A stretch of DNA of 64,000 nucleotides from Bacteroidales bacterium (GTDB taxonomy: Bacteria > Bacteroidota > Bacteroidia > Bacteroidales > UBA3663), in contig JAILKE010000037.1 in NCBI GenBank assembly GCA_024694125.1, forward strand, positions 1 through 64,000, given 5' to 3'. The notes under the pieces are model-generated. The model was given only the letters and a program-made list of their open reading frames with translations, made no database searches and had not been told where the DNA came from. A program made the position numbers and the translations under genes. Of the stretch, positions 1 to 9,540 are shown piece by piece; position 1 is the stretch's first letter, and every line of letters starts with the position of its first letter.

Positions 1-1417
1 GATAGCGCAGACGGTTGATAGCCTCGGGGTCAATGACGAACTCCGCATAACCATCAAGCGAACCACCACCCACGGACGATACGTCGGCACTGTTCTTGGC
101 AGGATACTTGACCGGTGTAGCCGGTACATCGTCCAGGAAGCGCAACACCACCTGACCCGGCAGGATATGTTCGCCGTGCGTGCCCAGCACCCAGGCAGTA
201 TCGGGGTTCGATCCGTAGTGCCAGTTGGCGTGATAGACCGTGGTGAAAGTGGCATCGTAGCGCGAGTCGCGGCTCTTGTCCCCGAAGTTTTCGATTGCGT
301 CAATGCAGGGAGCCATACGGATCCAGGGACGGCCCAAAGGCTGGGTGGCCTCACGTTCGCAGGGGTTGATCAGGTTCTTCTTGTTGGTCTCGCTGCAACG
401 GGCCTTGATGTTGGGATAGTTCCAGTTGCACATCCAGCCGGCGAAGTTGTCGGGCGCCTTGCCCGAAGCGTACGACCACGAGGCACCGCTCTCCTCCATA
501 CCACTGAACTTGGCACTCTCGGTAGTATGGTCGGCATAGAGCAGTATCTCCTTGTTGCGGTCGTTGAGATATGAGGTAGCATCGTAATAAGTATCAACCA
601 GTCCGTAGGGGCCTGGATTCTCGATGGCATCCATTGCCACGTCGTAGGCCTGCTGGAAGTACCAGGCAGCATCGTGTCCGTCGGGATCCTTGCGGTCACA
701 CTCTGGGTAGGTAGGAACGCCGTTGGGGTTTTCGAGCCACCAGGCATAGGTCAGGTATGCCTCGGCGAGGAACTTGCGTGCCACGGTCTTGGTCACTGCA
801 CCCGTGGTACGAGGTTCATCGGGCAACTGTTCTACAGCCAGGAGCAGGTCAGGGAAGACTGCCGTGGTATAGACCTCGGGGACGGTATTGCGGACCGAAG
901 TGCGCGATGGAGTCTCGTTGAACGCCAGCACACCCGAACCGAAATCCATCGGCACGCCGCCGAAGGTGCGCACCAACTGGAAGAAGTCGAAGGCGCGGAA
1001 GAACCTTGCCTCGGCTATCTTGCTGTCCGGCATACCGGCAGCAGTGGCATTCTCGATGATGGCACTGGCTGTATTGATGAACTGGAACGAATTGTTCCAC
1101 AGCACGTCGGCGCGGCAGTTATCGGGGGTCAATGTTCCGGCATCGGAGTGGTCAGCGGCCTTGAAGTTCTCATCGGCGCTGCCGCCATAGGTATATTCGT
1201 CGGTACCCGTCTCGCAGATATTGAGGAAATAACCGTTGCCATACATATATCGCAGGTGAGCATAGAGCGAGGTCAATCCGCCATCGATGCCCTTCTCGGT
1301 CTTGAAGAACCCAGGCGCATACATACTGCGTGGCTCCTCATCGAGCGTATCATCGCACGAACACCACACAGCGCCCGAGAGACAAGCCAACAGGACTGGA
1401 AGAAATATATTTTTCAT
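1..1417 (-). CDS. SusD-family nutrient-binding lipoprotein (3' end cut by window edge)
   Basis: Surface glycan-binding partner of the SusC porin encoded just upstream on the same strand. The protein starts MKNIFLPVLLACLSG and has Cys residues near positions 18-20 followed by DDTLDEEPRS, as expected for a SusD lipoprotein signal and N-terminus. About 472 residues are visible and the frame is open to base 1; the last visible residues (DPEAINRLRY) look like the region shortly before a SusD C-terminus, so only a few tens of residues are probably missing. The start lies about 110 bases after the SusC stop, as in normal susCD operons. The ligand cannot be read from the sequence, and the enzymes of this locus must lie to the left of the window. 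Confidence 0.9.
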   Translation of the reverse strand, partial: MKNIFLPVLLACLSGAVWCSCDDTLDEEPRSMYAPGFFKTEKGIDGGLTSLYAHLRYMYGNGYFLNICETGTDEYTYGGSADENFKAADHSDAGTLTPDNCRADVLWNNSFQFINTASAIIENATAAGMPDSKIAEARFFRAFDFFQLVRTFGGVPMDFGSGVLAFNETPSRTSVRNTVPEVYTTAVFPDLLLAVEQLPDEPRTTGAVTKTVARKFLAEAYLTYAWWLENPNGVPTYPECDRKDPDGHDAAWYFQQAYDVAMDAIENPGPYGLVDTYYDATSYLNDRNKEILLYADHTTESAKFSGMEESGASWSYASGKAPDNFAGWMCNWNYPNIKARCSETNKKNLINPCEREATQPLGRPWIRMAPCIDAIENFGDKSRDSRYDATFTTVYHANWHYGSNPDTAWVLGTHGEHILPGQVVLRFLDDVPATPVKYPAKNSADVSSVGGGSLDGYAEFVIDPEAINRLRY

Positions 1418-1526
1418 AGGGTTCAATTTTTAATTCAAGTTTCAATTTTCAATTTGAAATTAGACGTTTCATTCGTCCTTGTCACTTCTCTTTCACTTCT
1501 TTGTCACTTCTCTTTCTCTTCCTTTT

Positions 1527-4500
1527 TCAGAACGTAACATTCAGTCCGAACAGGAAGTTGCGGGTCGAAGGTGTATTGTAGCCAATGACCGGAATCTGGT
1601 GAGCACCCTTGTAACCCTCCATCGTGACGGACATAGAGTTGCTCGATGCACTGGTAGCATTGGTCTCGGGATCCAGGCCGCACTCGTCCGTGAAGTCGGA
1701 GAAGATGACAAATGGGTTCTGGACCGAAGCATAGACACGCAGGCGGTCTATGCCCATGTCGCGCAGCGGTTTGAAGTGGCTGAAGTTGTAGCCCAATGTG
1801 ATGGTACGCACCTTGAGGTAGCCTGCATCGAAGTAACCGAGCGTCGAACCATAGACAGGATTATCATTGTCCGACAGACCGCCTGGGCGTGGGTACTTGG
1901 CACCGGGATTGTCCTCGGTCCAATAATCGACATCAATCTGGCCGCGGCGGCCATTGAGCATGTTCAGATAGCCGTTGGACGAGTGCAGGGCGCTGACCAA
2001 CTTACCTCCTATCTGGAAGGCGCCTATCACTGTCAGGTCCCAGTGGCGGTACGAGACCGTCGTATTGAAACCGCCCATCAGGTCCGGCTCCATGTCCATC
2101 ACCTGGCGGTCGTCCGTATTGATCTGGCGCACAGGCTTGCCCTCGGCATCATACTCGCCGGTATATTCGACCTTGATCATACCGACATTGCCGCCTGGTT
2201 CGAGTTGGTTGAGCAGGTCCTCCTCGCCCTGCTGCCACAGGCCTATTTTCTTGTAGTCGTAGAGCACGTCGATAGGATGGCCCACGAACCAGCGGTTCTC
2301 CACATCCTCCTTGGCGCCCGAAGCCAGTGCGACCAGTTTGTTGCGGTTGGCATAGAGGTTGACGCCCATGTCCCAGCTCCATCCGTTCAGGTTATCCAGG
2401 ATGACGCCGTTCAGCGAGAGTTCGAAGCCCTTGTTCTCGGTCTCGCCCACATTGGCCATATAACTGCTCACACCCGATGGAGTAGGCAGCTTGACGCTCA
2501 GCAGCAGGTCATTGGTATGCTGCACATAGTATTCGATGGTACCATACAGTCGGCTGTCCAGGACGGAGAAGTCGATACCGTAGTTCCACGTCGTCGAGTA
2601 CTCCCAACCCAGGTTCGGATTAGGCAGGGTCGATACATAGTAGCCCGTAGCCATGTTGCTGCCGTAGTTGTAGTAATTCGTGCTCAATGCTCCGAGGGTA
2701 GAATAGGGGTCGATGCTCTGGTTCGAGGTCTCGCCATATCCCACACGCAGTTTCAGGCGGTCTATCCATGCCACATTGCCCATCCACTGCTCATTGGCCA
2801 TGTTCCAGCCCACCGACACAGCGGGATAGGTGTGACGTTGGTGACCCTTGGCCAATCGGGACGAGGCATCCTGGCGCAGGGCAACCGAGAGCATATACTT
2901 GTCATCGTAGGTATAGATGGCACGGCCCATCCACGACATCAGGCCGCTCTGCCAGTAGTTGCCGGGGCTGGCATCTACGTTCAGGTCCGACTCCGCTGCT
3001 CCCAGCTGGTAGTACTGGAACTCGTCGGCAGGGATGCTGCGGCCCGATATACGGATGCGCTCATAGCGGGTCTCTTCGGCCGAATAGAGCGCTGTCAGGC
3101 TCAGTCGGTGCTTGTCCCACTGATGGTCGTACGAGAGGATATTCTCCAGGGTCCAGTTGCGGGTCTGCGACTCGAGGACCGAGGCTGAGTTCGGTTCGGC
3201 AGCATTGCTCGACCCGATGCCCGTGCCCGTGAAGGAACCCGTCTTGCCCACCTTGAAGTTCAGACCGACATTGGCCCTGTAGCTCAATCCCTCCACCCAG
3301 GGGCACTTGACCTCGGCAAAGAGTGTGTTGTAACTGCCGAAGGCCCTCGACTGGTTCAGATACTGGTCGTCCAGGTCCTCCAGGCGCTCCTTGGTCCAGA
3401 TGTATTGACCATTGTCCAATGGCATGTTGACCGCGCGCTTCAGGTTACCTTCGCTGTCGTAGGGGTCTATCATTGGGGTCTTGGAGAGCACGCCGTACAG
3501 GCCGACGTTGCTGCCTGTAGTCTCGCGGAAATTGGTCGTGCTGCTCAGACCGAAGCGGAAATACTTGCCGATGGCCTGGTCATAGTTGGCGTGCAGGCTG
3601 TATCGGGTGAAGCCCTGCGTCGGCACGACCGACTCGTCGTGATAGTAACCGCCGCCCAGGCTGTAGCTGCCGTCGGTCGTACCACCTGTCACGGTGATGT
3701 CGTGGCTCTGAGTGAAACCGGTCTTGTAGAACAGGTCCTGCCAGTCGGTATCTACCCCCTCGACCTCGTCCAGGGTATTGGTGTAGAGGCCGGCATAGTC
3801 GCGCATGGCCTGATACTTGGCTGCGCCCATCATCGGGTACTTGTGGAAGACCTTCTTGAATCCAGCATAAGCATTGTACGTCACACGCGCGGGACTGCCC
3901 TGTGCGCCCTTGACCGTCTGGATGATGATCACGCCGTTGGCGCCGCGGCTACCGTAGATGGCTGTGGCGGATGCATCTTTCAGTATGTCCATGCTCTTGA
4001 TGTCCGATGGATTGATGTCCGATAGCGAGCCCATGAAGGGGATGCCGTCCAGGACGATGAGCGGGTCATTGCTCGCATTGAGCGAACGCTGACCGCGTAT
4101 GCGTATCTGCATCTCGGCGCCAGGCTGCGAGGATGTCTGCTGCATGTTGACGCCGGCTATACGGCCCTGCAGCGAGTAGGCTGCATTGGTAGCCACGACC
4201 TGGTTCAATCGGTCTCCGCCTATGTTGGCAACCGAACCGGTGACGTTCTCCTTGCGCTGCGTACCATAGCCTATCACGACCACCTCGTCGATGGCCTGGC
4301 GCTCTTCGGTCAGGGTCACGCGGATGGGCGATGTGGATGCAGGGACCTCCTGCGGCTCGTATCCTATGAAGGAGATAACCAATACGGCATCTTTCGCTAC
4401 CGAGAGCGAGAAGTTTCCGTCTATGTCGGTGACCACTCCGTTGCTGGACGAACCTCGTTCCATCACGGTCGCTCCGACCAACGGGCCCATGGCATCATAG

Positions 4501-4622
4501 ACACGACCTGTGACGCGCTGCGTCTGTCGGGCTGACTGTGTCTGTGCTGCCGCTGTCGGCATCAACGTGGGTGCCGTCATCGCTGTCAGCGTGAGCAGGC
4601 CGCCCACCAAGTAAGTCTTCAT
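1527..4622 (-). CDS. SusC-family TonB-dependent outer-membrane glycan transporter
   Basis: About 1031 residues from the chosen start MKTYLVGGLLTL, which opens a clean signal peptide ending near AAAQTQ. A further ATG 15 bases upstream (4637) would add only five residues. A carboxypeptidase-like regulatory domain follows (VTGRVYDAMGPLVGATV, then a DGNFSLSV loop), then the TonB-type motif VVVIGYGTQRKENVTGS, the plug (IRGQRSLNASNDPLIVLDGI), and a 22-strand barrel ending in NFLFGLNVTF with the expected terminal Phe. It imports oligosaccharides captured by the SusD protein encoded downstream. The divergent HTCS regulator gene is its likely controller. Length and domain order are normal for the family. 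The substrate is not identifiable from this window. Confidence 0.93.
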   Translation of the reverse strand: MKTYLVGGLLTLTAMTAPTLMPTAAAQTQSARQTQRVTGRVYDAMGPLVGATVMERGSSSNGVVTDIDGNFSLSVAKDAVLVISFIGYEPQEVPASTSPIRVTLTEERQAIDEVVVIGYGTQRKENVTGSVANIGGDRLNQVVATNAAYSLQGRIAGVNMQQTSSQPGAEMQIRIRGQRSLNASNDPLIVLDGIPFMGSLSDINPSDIKSMDILKDASATAIYGSRGANGVIIIQTVKGAQGSPARVTYNAYAGFKKVFHKYPMMGAAKYQAMRDYAGLYTNTLDEVEGVDTDWQDLFYKTGFTQSHDITVTGGTTDGSYSLGGGYYHDESVVPTQGFTRYSLHANYDQAIGKYFRFGLSSTTNFRETTGSNVGLYGVLSKTPMIDPYDSEGNLKRAVNMPLDNGQYIWTKERLEDLDDQYLNQSRAFGSYNTLFAEVKCPWVEGLSYRANVGLNFKVGKTGSFTGTGIGSSNAAEPNSASVLESQTRNWTLENILSYDHQWDKHRLSLTALYSAEETRYERIRISGRSIPADEFQYYQLGAAESDLNVDASPGNYWQSGLMSWMGRAIYTYDDKYMLSVALRQDASSRLAKGHQRHTYPAVSVGWNMANEQWMGNVAWIDRLKLRVGYGETSNQSIDPYSTLGALSTNYYNYGSNMATGYYVSTLPNPNLGWEYSTTWNYGIDFSVLDSRLYGTIEYYVQHTNDLLLSVKLPTPSGVSSYMANVGETENKGFELSLNGVILDNLNGWSWDMGVNLYANRNKLVALASGAKEDVENRWFVGHPIDVLYDYKKIGLWQQGEEDLLNQLEPGGNVGMIKVEYTGEYDAEGKPVRQINTDDRQVMDMEPDLMGGFNTTVSYRHWDLTVIGAFQIGGKLVSALHSSNGYLNMLNGRRGQIDVDYWTEDNPGAKYPRPGGLSDNDNPVYGSTLGYFDAGYLKVRTITLGYNFSHFKPLRDMGIDRLRVYASVQNPFVIFSDFTDECGLDPETNATSASSNSMSVTMEGYKGAHQIPVIGYNTPSTRNFLFGLNVTF

Positions 4623-4826
4623 TGTACAGATATTCATTGTTTAGGAGATAAAAGGGTAATATTATATTTAAGGAAGTTTTCGTTTTTTTTATCACCGAAT
4701 TCAACGAATTAATACTAATATATTTCGTTATTTTCGGGAATTTCGCGCTCTAAAAAATTAAACGAATTAGGTCCGTAGTTTTTTTCGTTATCGTTATCGT
4801 TTTCGTACGAAGTTTTTTTTCGTCGG
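4623..4826 (-). promoter_or_regulatory. Long AT-rich leader of the susCD operon with repeated ACGAA motifs
   Basis: About 200 bases separate the susC start from its predicted promoter. Read on the minus strand the leader is A-rich and carries many ACGAA/ACGAAAA units, including ACGATAACGATAACG. No gene is visible. Such a long leader could act in post-transcriptional control, but that is inference. Confidence 0.4.
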
Positions 4827-4856
4827 CAAAGATACTTATTCTTTCATTGCGGTCAA
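4827..4856 (-). promoter_or_regulatory. Bacteroidota-type promoter for susCD
   Basis: On the minus strand TATCTTTG (4834 to 4827) fits the -7 box TAnnTTTG. A TTG (4856 to 4854) lies 19 bases upstream of it as the -33 box. It faces susC. Confidence 0.7.
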
Positions 4857-4972
4857 GGAATGTCGGTTACATCAAATTTGAAATAGGGTCAATAATTGTA
4901 ACAATTTTTTTGGGCAATGTTACATCGATTGAATATCAAAAAGTTAGAATTGCAAAAAAATACATATCTTTA

Positions 4973-5003
4973 TTGCACGTTTCAGCAAAAGGGCTTATCT
5001 TTG
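4973..5003 (+). promoter_or_regulatory. Bacteroidota-type promoter for the HTCS gene
   Basis: TTG at 4973-4975, a 20-base spacer, and TATCTTTG at 4996-5003, followed about 24 bases later by the ATG at 5027. The short leader contrasts with the long susC leader on the other strand. Confidence 0.75.
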
Positions 5004-5026
5004 CACTGCCAAAAACACTTATTGAC

Positions 5027-8000
5027 ATGAGACACTACCTTTGGACACTCCTTCTGGCCCTTGTTACCACGCCGATGTTACAAGCCCAGACATGCCGACT
5101 CTTTACCACAGGACATGCACTGCCCAGCACATTGATCACCGACATAGTCGAGGACGCCGACCACTATCTGTGGGTGGCGACCGAGTTTGGTCTGTGCCGC
5201 TATGACGGTGCCAAGTTCACCACCTATCAGTACGATGCAGCCGATCCCCACTCGTTGCAGAACAACTTCGTGCGCGCGCTATATGTAGATAGTGAGCGGC
5301 ATCTGCTGGTGGGCACCCGCGCCGGACTGCAGATATACCGGCCGGAGAGCGATGACTTCACCACCGTGGCACTCTTCCGCGACACAGTGCACCATGTGGG
5401 CGACGTATCGTACATCACACAGATGGCCGATGGACGGATATGGCTCAGCGGCAGCGTGTCGTGCTGTGCGGGCATTGACCCCGACGGCACCCCCTGGCTC
5501 TATGCCAACCCACTCACGGACCAGCTCACCCTGACCGGCTACATGGCGCAGGACACACTGGGACGCATCTGGATCAGCCGCCACAGCAACGAGCTCTACC
5601 GTCTGGACCCCGCATCGGGCATAGCACGGTTGGGCGACAATCTGCACCCCGCTCCCTACAATGTGTTGGCTCTGGGCGGCGACGGCAGGATGTACTTCGG
5701 CGGACAGACCCGCGGACTGTATTGCTGGGACGATGAGGGACAGACCTTCCACCGCGTGGACAGTGACATGGACGATGGTCTGATGGTGTGTGACCTGACC
5801 GACACGGGCGATGGCCACCTGCTCATAGCGACGGACAATGAGGGTCTGCTCTCCCTCGACTATGCCACCCGACGCATCGAGCCCTGTATGTTCGATGACG
5901 GGCGCACTGACCCCACCACACAGAAGGTTCACGTCGCCTATACGGCCGCCGACCATACCGTGTGGCTGGGCATCTACCAGAAGGGTCTGCTCATGATACC
6001 GCAGCAGCCGCAGCCGTTCCGTTATCTTGGTGCCCAATCGACCCTGTACAACTGTGTGGGCGACAAGTGTATCACCTCGCTCGCCCAGACGCACGACGGC
6101 CGCGTGTGGGCTGCCACGGACAATGGTGGTCTCTATGCCATCGACTCGGAGGGGCACCAGTACCGCCATTTCCCCTGCACGGGTCAGCCCGGTTCGGTCC
6201 CCTCTGCACTGATGGCTCTGTTCCAGGACTCGCGCCATCGGCTCTGGTTCGGTTCGTACAATCAGGGTTGCGGATGGGTCGATACCGAGACGGGCCGCTG
6301 CCGGTACTTCACCCAGGCGCATGGTGACCCGATGCCGCAGCACGCCTACGACTTCGCCCAGGATAACCAGGGCCGCATCTGGGTCGCCACCATGAACTCC
6401 GGCCTGTTCCTGTTCGACGAGCAGCAGGAGCGCTTCACGCAGCCCTTCCGCCACGACTCCTGCCGGTGGGTGAACTGTCTGTACTTCGACAGTCTCACCG
6501 ACAGGCTCTATGCCGGTTCGTACAATGGTCTGACCGCCATCGACCTGAGCCAGCCGGACCTGCCTCACCGCCAGGACCTGGGCACCTATATCATATACAG
6601 CATCACGCCCTACACGCAGGGACGCCTCGCCGTGGGCACCTCGCAGGGACTCATCCTGTTCCATCCCGGGACCGGTTCCTACCGGCTCTACACTACGGCG
6701 GACGGACTGCCCAGCGACATGATCTATGCCGTGCGTTGTGCCCCCGACGGCCAACTCTGGTTGAGCAGCAACGTCGGACTGACCTGCTACAACGAGCAGC
6801 GCGACCAGTTCTGCAGCTACACGCTCCAGGATGGCCTGCAGTGCAATGAGTACTACAAGAATGCCGCTCTCCTGGACCGTGACCACTGCATGTGGTTCGG
6901 CGGCACCAACGGCATTACTTACTTCGACCCGTCACGCATCCACCAGACGGTCAGTTCGTGTGCGGTCCGGCTGGTAGGCTTCAGTGCTGCGGGTCTGCCT
7001 GTCGGCCTCACCCAGGGACAGTCGTTCGATGCCAGCTCCTTCTCGTTCGAGATGGGCACGTTGCCGCTCAGCTACACGGCTGGGGCTACCTACAGTTATG
7101 CCTTGGACGATGACCCCTGGTCCCGTCTGCGCCCCGGCCAGAACACCGTCTCGTTCAGCCACCTGTCGGCTGGCACGCATCTGTTCCGCTGCCGTGCTGC
7201 CATGGGCGATGCTCAGTCGGACCCCATCTCCTTCCAGTTCATCGTGCTGGCGCCATGGTATCTGCGCTGGTGGGCGTTCGTGGCCTACTTCGTCCTGGCT
7301 GCCTTCGTGACCTGGCTCATCGTGGTTCAGGTCCGACGTCGCCGCGAGGTGCTGCGCCGCATAGCACGCCACGTGCAGGAGCAGGCGGAGGGCGAGGCGA
7401 AGATGCAGTTCTTCGTCAATATCGCCCACGAGATTCGCACGCCTATGACGATGATTGTCTCTCCGTTGCAGAAGTTGGCGGAGTCGGACCATGACCCGGA
7501 GCACCATCGCTCGTACCAGATCATGCAGCGCAATGCCAACCGCATCATCGGCCTGGTCAATCAGCTCATGGACCTGCGCCGCATCGACAAGGGCAAGATG
7601 CAGCTCTGTTTCAGTCCTGTACCTATTGCCGACTATGTGGCTGAGGTGTGCCGCACTGCCAGCGACCTGGTCGAGGTGCAGCACCTGCAACTGCACATCA
7701 CGGACCAGACGCAACCGGGCAGGGAGGTGTGGATTGATACTGCCAACTTCGACAAGGTCATCGTCAATCTGCTCTCCAACTCTATCAAGCATACGCCTGC
7801 GGGCGGCGAGATTGAGGTCCGTCTCGCCGAACTGCCTGCTTCGGCGGACTATGCCGAGGGTGCCCTCGCGCTCTCTGTGACCGATACGGGCCAGGGCATT
7901 CCGGACGAGGCAAAGCAGCACATCTTCGAGCGTTACTACCAGTTGCGTGCCGATGCCGGCCGCATGGGTACGGGCGTCGGACTGCACCTCACTGCCTCGC

Positions 8001-9004
8001 TGGTACGGCTGCATCATGGCACCATCTGTGTGACGGACAATCCTGCCGGCCCGGGCACCTGCATCACGATCACCATCCCGTTGGGCAAGGCGCACCTGCG
8101 TCCCGACGAACTGACCGAGGCGCGCACACTGGCTCCCTCCTCTCCTGCCCCGCTGGAGAGCATTGACCCCAATGCCTATGTTCCCGAGCAGCACTCGTCG
8201 TGCGACGCTGCTGTCTGCAACAAGCATATCGTCATCGTCGAGGACAACGACGACATCCGTCTGATGCTGCAGCACGAGTTCTCGGACGGTCTGCGCGTGG
8301 CTTCGTTCAGCGATGGGCGGGCTGCTCTGGACGATATCCTGCAGCACGTTCCTGACCTGATCATCACGGACCTGATGATGCCGGGCATGGATGGCATGGA
8401 GCTGTGCCGCCGCGTGCGTCAGAATGTCCGTCTCAACCATATCCCTATCGTGGTGCTGACGGCCAAGACATCGGAGGAGGCTCACCTGGAGTGTCTCGAC
8501 CTGGGCGCCGATGCCTTCATCACCAAGCCGTTCATCACGGAGATTCTACGCCGCACGGTCTATAACCTACTTCGCAACCGCGACAGTCTGCGCAATAACT
8601 TCTCGGGCCAGCAGGTCCCTGCTGACCGCATCGAACTGCCGGAGGCCAAGACGCCGGACGAACGGATGATGGACCGCATCATGCGTGTGGTCAATCAGAA
8701 CCTGAGCAACCCGAAGCTCTCCATCGAGATGGTAGCTGACGAGGCAGGCATGAGCCGTGTACACCTATACCGCAAACTGAAGGAGTTCACCAATCAGTCG
8801 CCCACCAAGTTCATCAAGAGTCTCCGTCTCACCAAGGCTGCCGAGATCCTGTCGCAGAAGAAGTGTTCTATCACGGAAGTGGCTGAGCAGGTCGGTTTCA
8901 CCAATATCTCTACTTTCACCACGGAGTTCAAGGAGATGTATGGTGTTCCGCCCTCTAAGTACATGGGACGGTGTGAAAGTGAAAAGGGGGACCAGTCTTC
9001 CTGA
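5027..9004 (+). CDS. Hybrid two-component system regulator (HTCS)
   Basis: A one-protein sensor and transcription factor of about 1325 residues. The start MRHYLWTLLLALV gives a good signal peptide and lies just after a promoter; the open frame extends 60 codons further up but crosses that promoter. Domains in order: periplasmic beta-propeller repeats (units such as GRIWVATMNSGLFLFD, up to about residue 630), a Y_Y_Y-type domain, one membrane helix (WWAFVAYFVLAAFVTWLIVV, near 750), a histidine-kinase dimerisation helix with AHEIRTPMT (His801), an ATPase domain (NLLSNSIKHTP; GTGVGLHL), a receiver domain with the phospho-acceptor in TDLMMPGMDG (Asp1115), and a C-terminal AraC-type HTH. All key residues are present. 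It lies divergent from susCD, which it very likely controls after binding a glycan fragment in the periplasm. Confidence 0.95.
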   Translation: MRHYLWTLLLALVTTPMLQAQTCRLFTTGHALPSTLITDIVEDADHYLWVATEFGLCRYDGAKFTTYQYDAADPHSLQNNFVRALYVDSERHLLVGTRAGLQIYRPESDDFTTVALFRDTVHHVGDVSYITQMADGRIWLSGSVSCCAGIDPDGTPWLYANPLTDQLTLTGYMAQDTLGRIWISRHSNELYRLDPASGIARLGDNLHPAPYNVLALGGDGRMYFGGQTRGLYCWDDEGQTFHRVDSDMDDGLMVCDLTDTGDGHLLIATDNEGLLSLDYATRRIEPCMFDDGRTDPTTQKVHVAYTAADHTVWLGIYQKGLLMIPQQPQPFRYLGAQSTLYNCVGDKCITSLAQTHDGRVWAATDNGGLYAIDSEGHQYRHFPCTGQPGSVPSALMALFQDSRHRLWFGSYNQGCGWVDTETGRCRYFTQAHGDPMPQHAYDFAQDNQGRIWVATMNSGLFLFDEQQERFTQPFRHDSCRWVNCLYFDSLTDRLYAGSYNGLTAIDLSQPDLPHRQDLGTYIIYSITPYTQGRLAVGTSQGLILFHPGTGSYRLYTTADGLPSDMIYAVRCAPDGQLWLSSNVGLTCYNEQRDQFCSYTLQDGLQCNEYYKNAALLDRDHCMWFGGTNGITYFDPSRIHQTVSSCAVRLVGFSAAGLPVGLTQGQSFDASSFSFEMGTLPLSYTAGATYSYALDDDPWSRLRPGQNTVSFSHLSAGTHLFRCRAAMGDAQSDPISFQFIVLAPWYLRWWAFVAYFVLAAFVTWLIVVQVRRRREVLRRIARHVQEQAEGEAKMQFFVNIAHEIRTPMTMIVSPLQKLAESDHDPEHHRSYQIMQRNANRIIGLVNQLMDLRRIDKGKMQLCFSPVPIADYVAEVCRTASDLVEVQHLQLHITDQTQPGREVWIDTANFDKVIVNLLSNSIKHTPAGGEIEVRLAELPASADYAEGALALSVTDTGQGIPDEAKQHIFERYYQLRADAGRMGTGVGLHLTASLVRLHHGTICVTDNPAGPGTCITITIPLGKAHLRPDELTEARTLAPSSPAPLESIDPNAYVPEQHSSCDAAVCNKHIVIVEDNDDIRLMLQHEFSDGLRVASFSDGRAALDDILQHVPDLIITDLMMPGMDGMELCRRVRQNVRLNHIPIVVLTAKTSEEAHLECLDLGADAFITKPFITEILRRTVYNLLRNRDSLRNNFSGQQVPADRIELPEAKTPDERMMDRIMRVVNQNLSNPKLSIEMVADEAGMSRVHLYRKLKEFTNQSPTKFIKSLRLTKAAEILSQKKCSITEVAEQVGFTNISTFTTEFKEMYGVPPSKYMGRCESEKGDQSS

Positions 9005-9104
9005 CCCCCTCCCTCTTTCTCTGTTTCAACCTGTCTTAATTCAGCTCGAAATCTCACGTTTTCAACACTTATCGTAATTATCTGATTTTCAGCACACATA
9101 TTTC

Positions 9105-9162
9105 TTATCAACATAGATATCCACTGAGTTATCCACAATTTTATCCACAATGTTGTTGATAA
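9105..9162. other. Cluster of DnaA boxes (oriC or DnaA-titration candidate)
   Basis: Within 58 bases there are two perfect TTATCCACA boxes (9129-9137 and 9141-9149), a TTATCAACA (9105-9113), its reverse complement TGTTGATAA (9154-9162) and a weaker ATATCCACT (9117-9125). TTATCCACA is the classic DnaA-box consensus. The flanks are AT-rich and the gap holds no gene for more than 400 bases. dnaA itself is not in the window. Confidence 0.5.
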
Positions 9163-9440
9163 GTCATCTCTCGCAAATCTGTAACTTGCGATACTATTTC
9201 GCCACCACTTCGGTAGCCTTCAGTAAATCAGCTGGTGATTATTATGCCAATTGGTTGCGGATTTAAGTTTTGAAAATGTAGTGTGCATCTTTGAAGAGGG
9301 CACTGCTAGCTGTGACACGGCAAAGGCTCACATTATTATTTCAAATACAAGCGAAACCCTCTTAAAATAAGCGGATCAACTGTCAATTTTGGAGCTAAAT
9401 CGCTAAAAAATGCACTTGAATCTGCTTTTTGTATGAGAAA
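9163..9440. other. Gene-free AT-rich spacer
   Basis: No coding sequence or recognisable RNA was seen. A small palindrome, CGCAA...TTGCG, lies near 9174-9190. The stretch links the DnaA-box cluster to the small RNA unit. Confidence 0.4.
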
Positions 9441-9442
9441 GA

Positions 9443-9474
9443 TTTGTTAGAATGACAAAATCTTTATATCTTTG
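9443..9474 (+). promoter_or_regulatory. Promoter of the small RNA unit upstream of the Abi remnant
   Basis: TTTG (9443-9446), a 20-base spacer, then TATCTTTG (9467-9474). This is a near-perfect Bacteroidota promoter, although no intact protein gene follows it. The expected transcription start is about 9480. Confidence 0.75.
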
Positions 9475-9479
9475 CATCG

Positions 9480-9530
9480 TTAGTTCCCGCCAAGCCTCTC
9501 ATTGACGCTCAAATGCGCGGGGCTTTTTTT
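9480..9530 (+). ncRNA. Short terminated non-coding RNA preceding an Abi_2/AbiF-type gene remnant
   Basis: A predicted transcript of about 50 bases starts just after a strong promoter and ends at an intrinsic terminator. The terminator stem pairs AAGCCTC (9492-9498) with GGGGCTT (9519-9525), including one U-G pair; an inner CATT/AATG pairing caps it, and seven T follow (9524-9530). A competing pairing, CCCGC (9486-9490) with GCGGG (9517-9521), is possible. The unit sits directly in front of the HEPN-type remnant, the place where AbiF-like toxins have been reported to carry a small antitoxin RNA. It has no coding capacity. An antitoxin or guide role is inference; it could also be a plain attenuator leader. 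Confidence 0.55.
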
Positions 9531-9540
9531 GTTTGTAAAT

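Noticed and set aside
1479-3188. 569-codon open frame on the plus strand
   Set aside because: Lies antisense to the well-supported SusC gene; its sequence shows no domain and is rich in His/Val/Arg as expected of a mirrored GC-rich frame.
5279-6886. 535-codon minus-strand frame, and a similar one at 6932-8485
   Set aside because: Both are antisense to the HTCS gene, whose domains are complete; compositions are typical of shadow frames.
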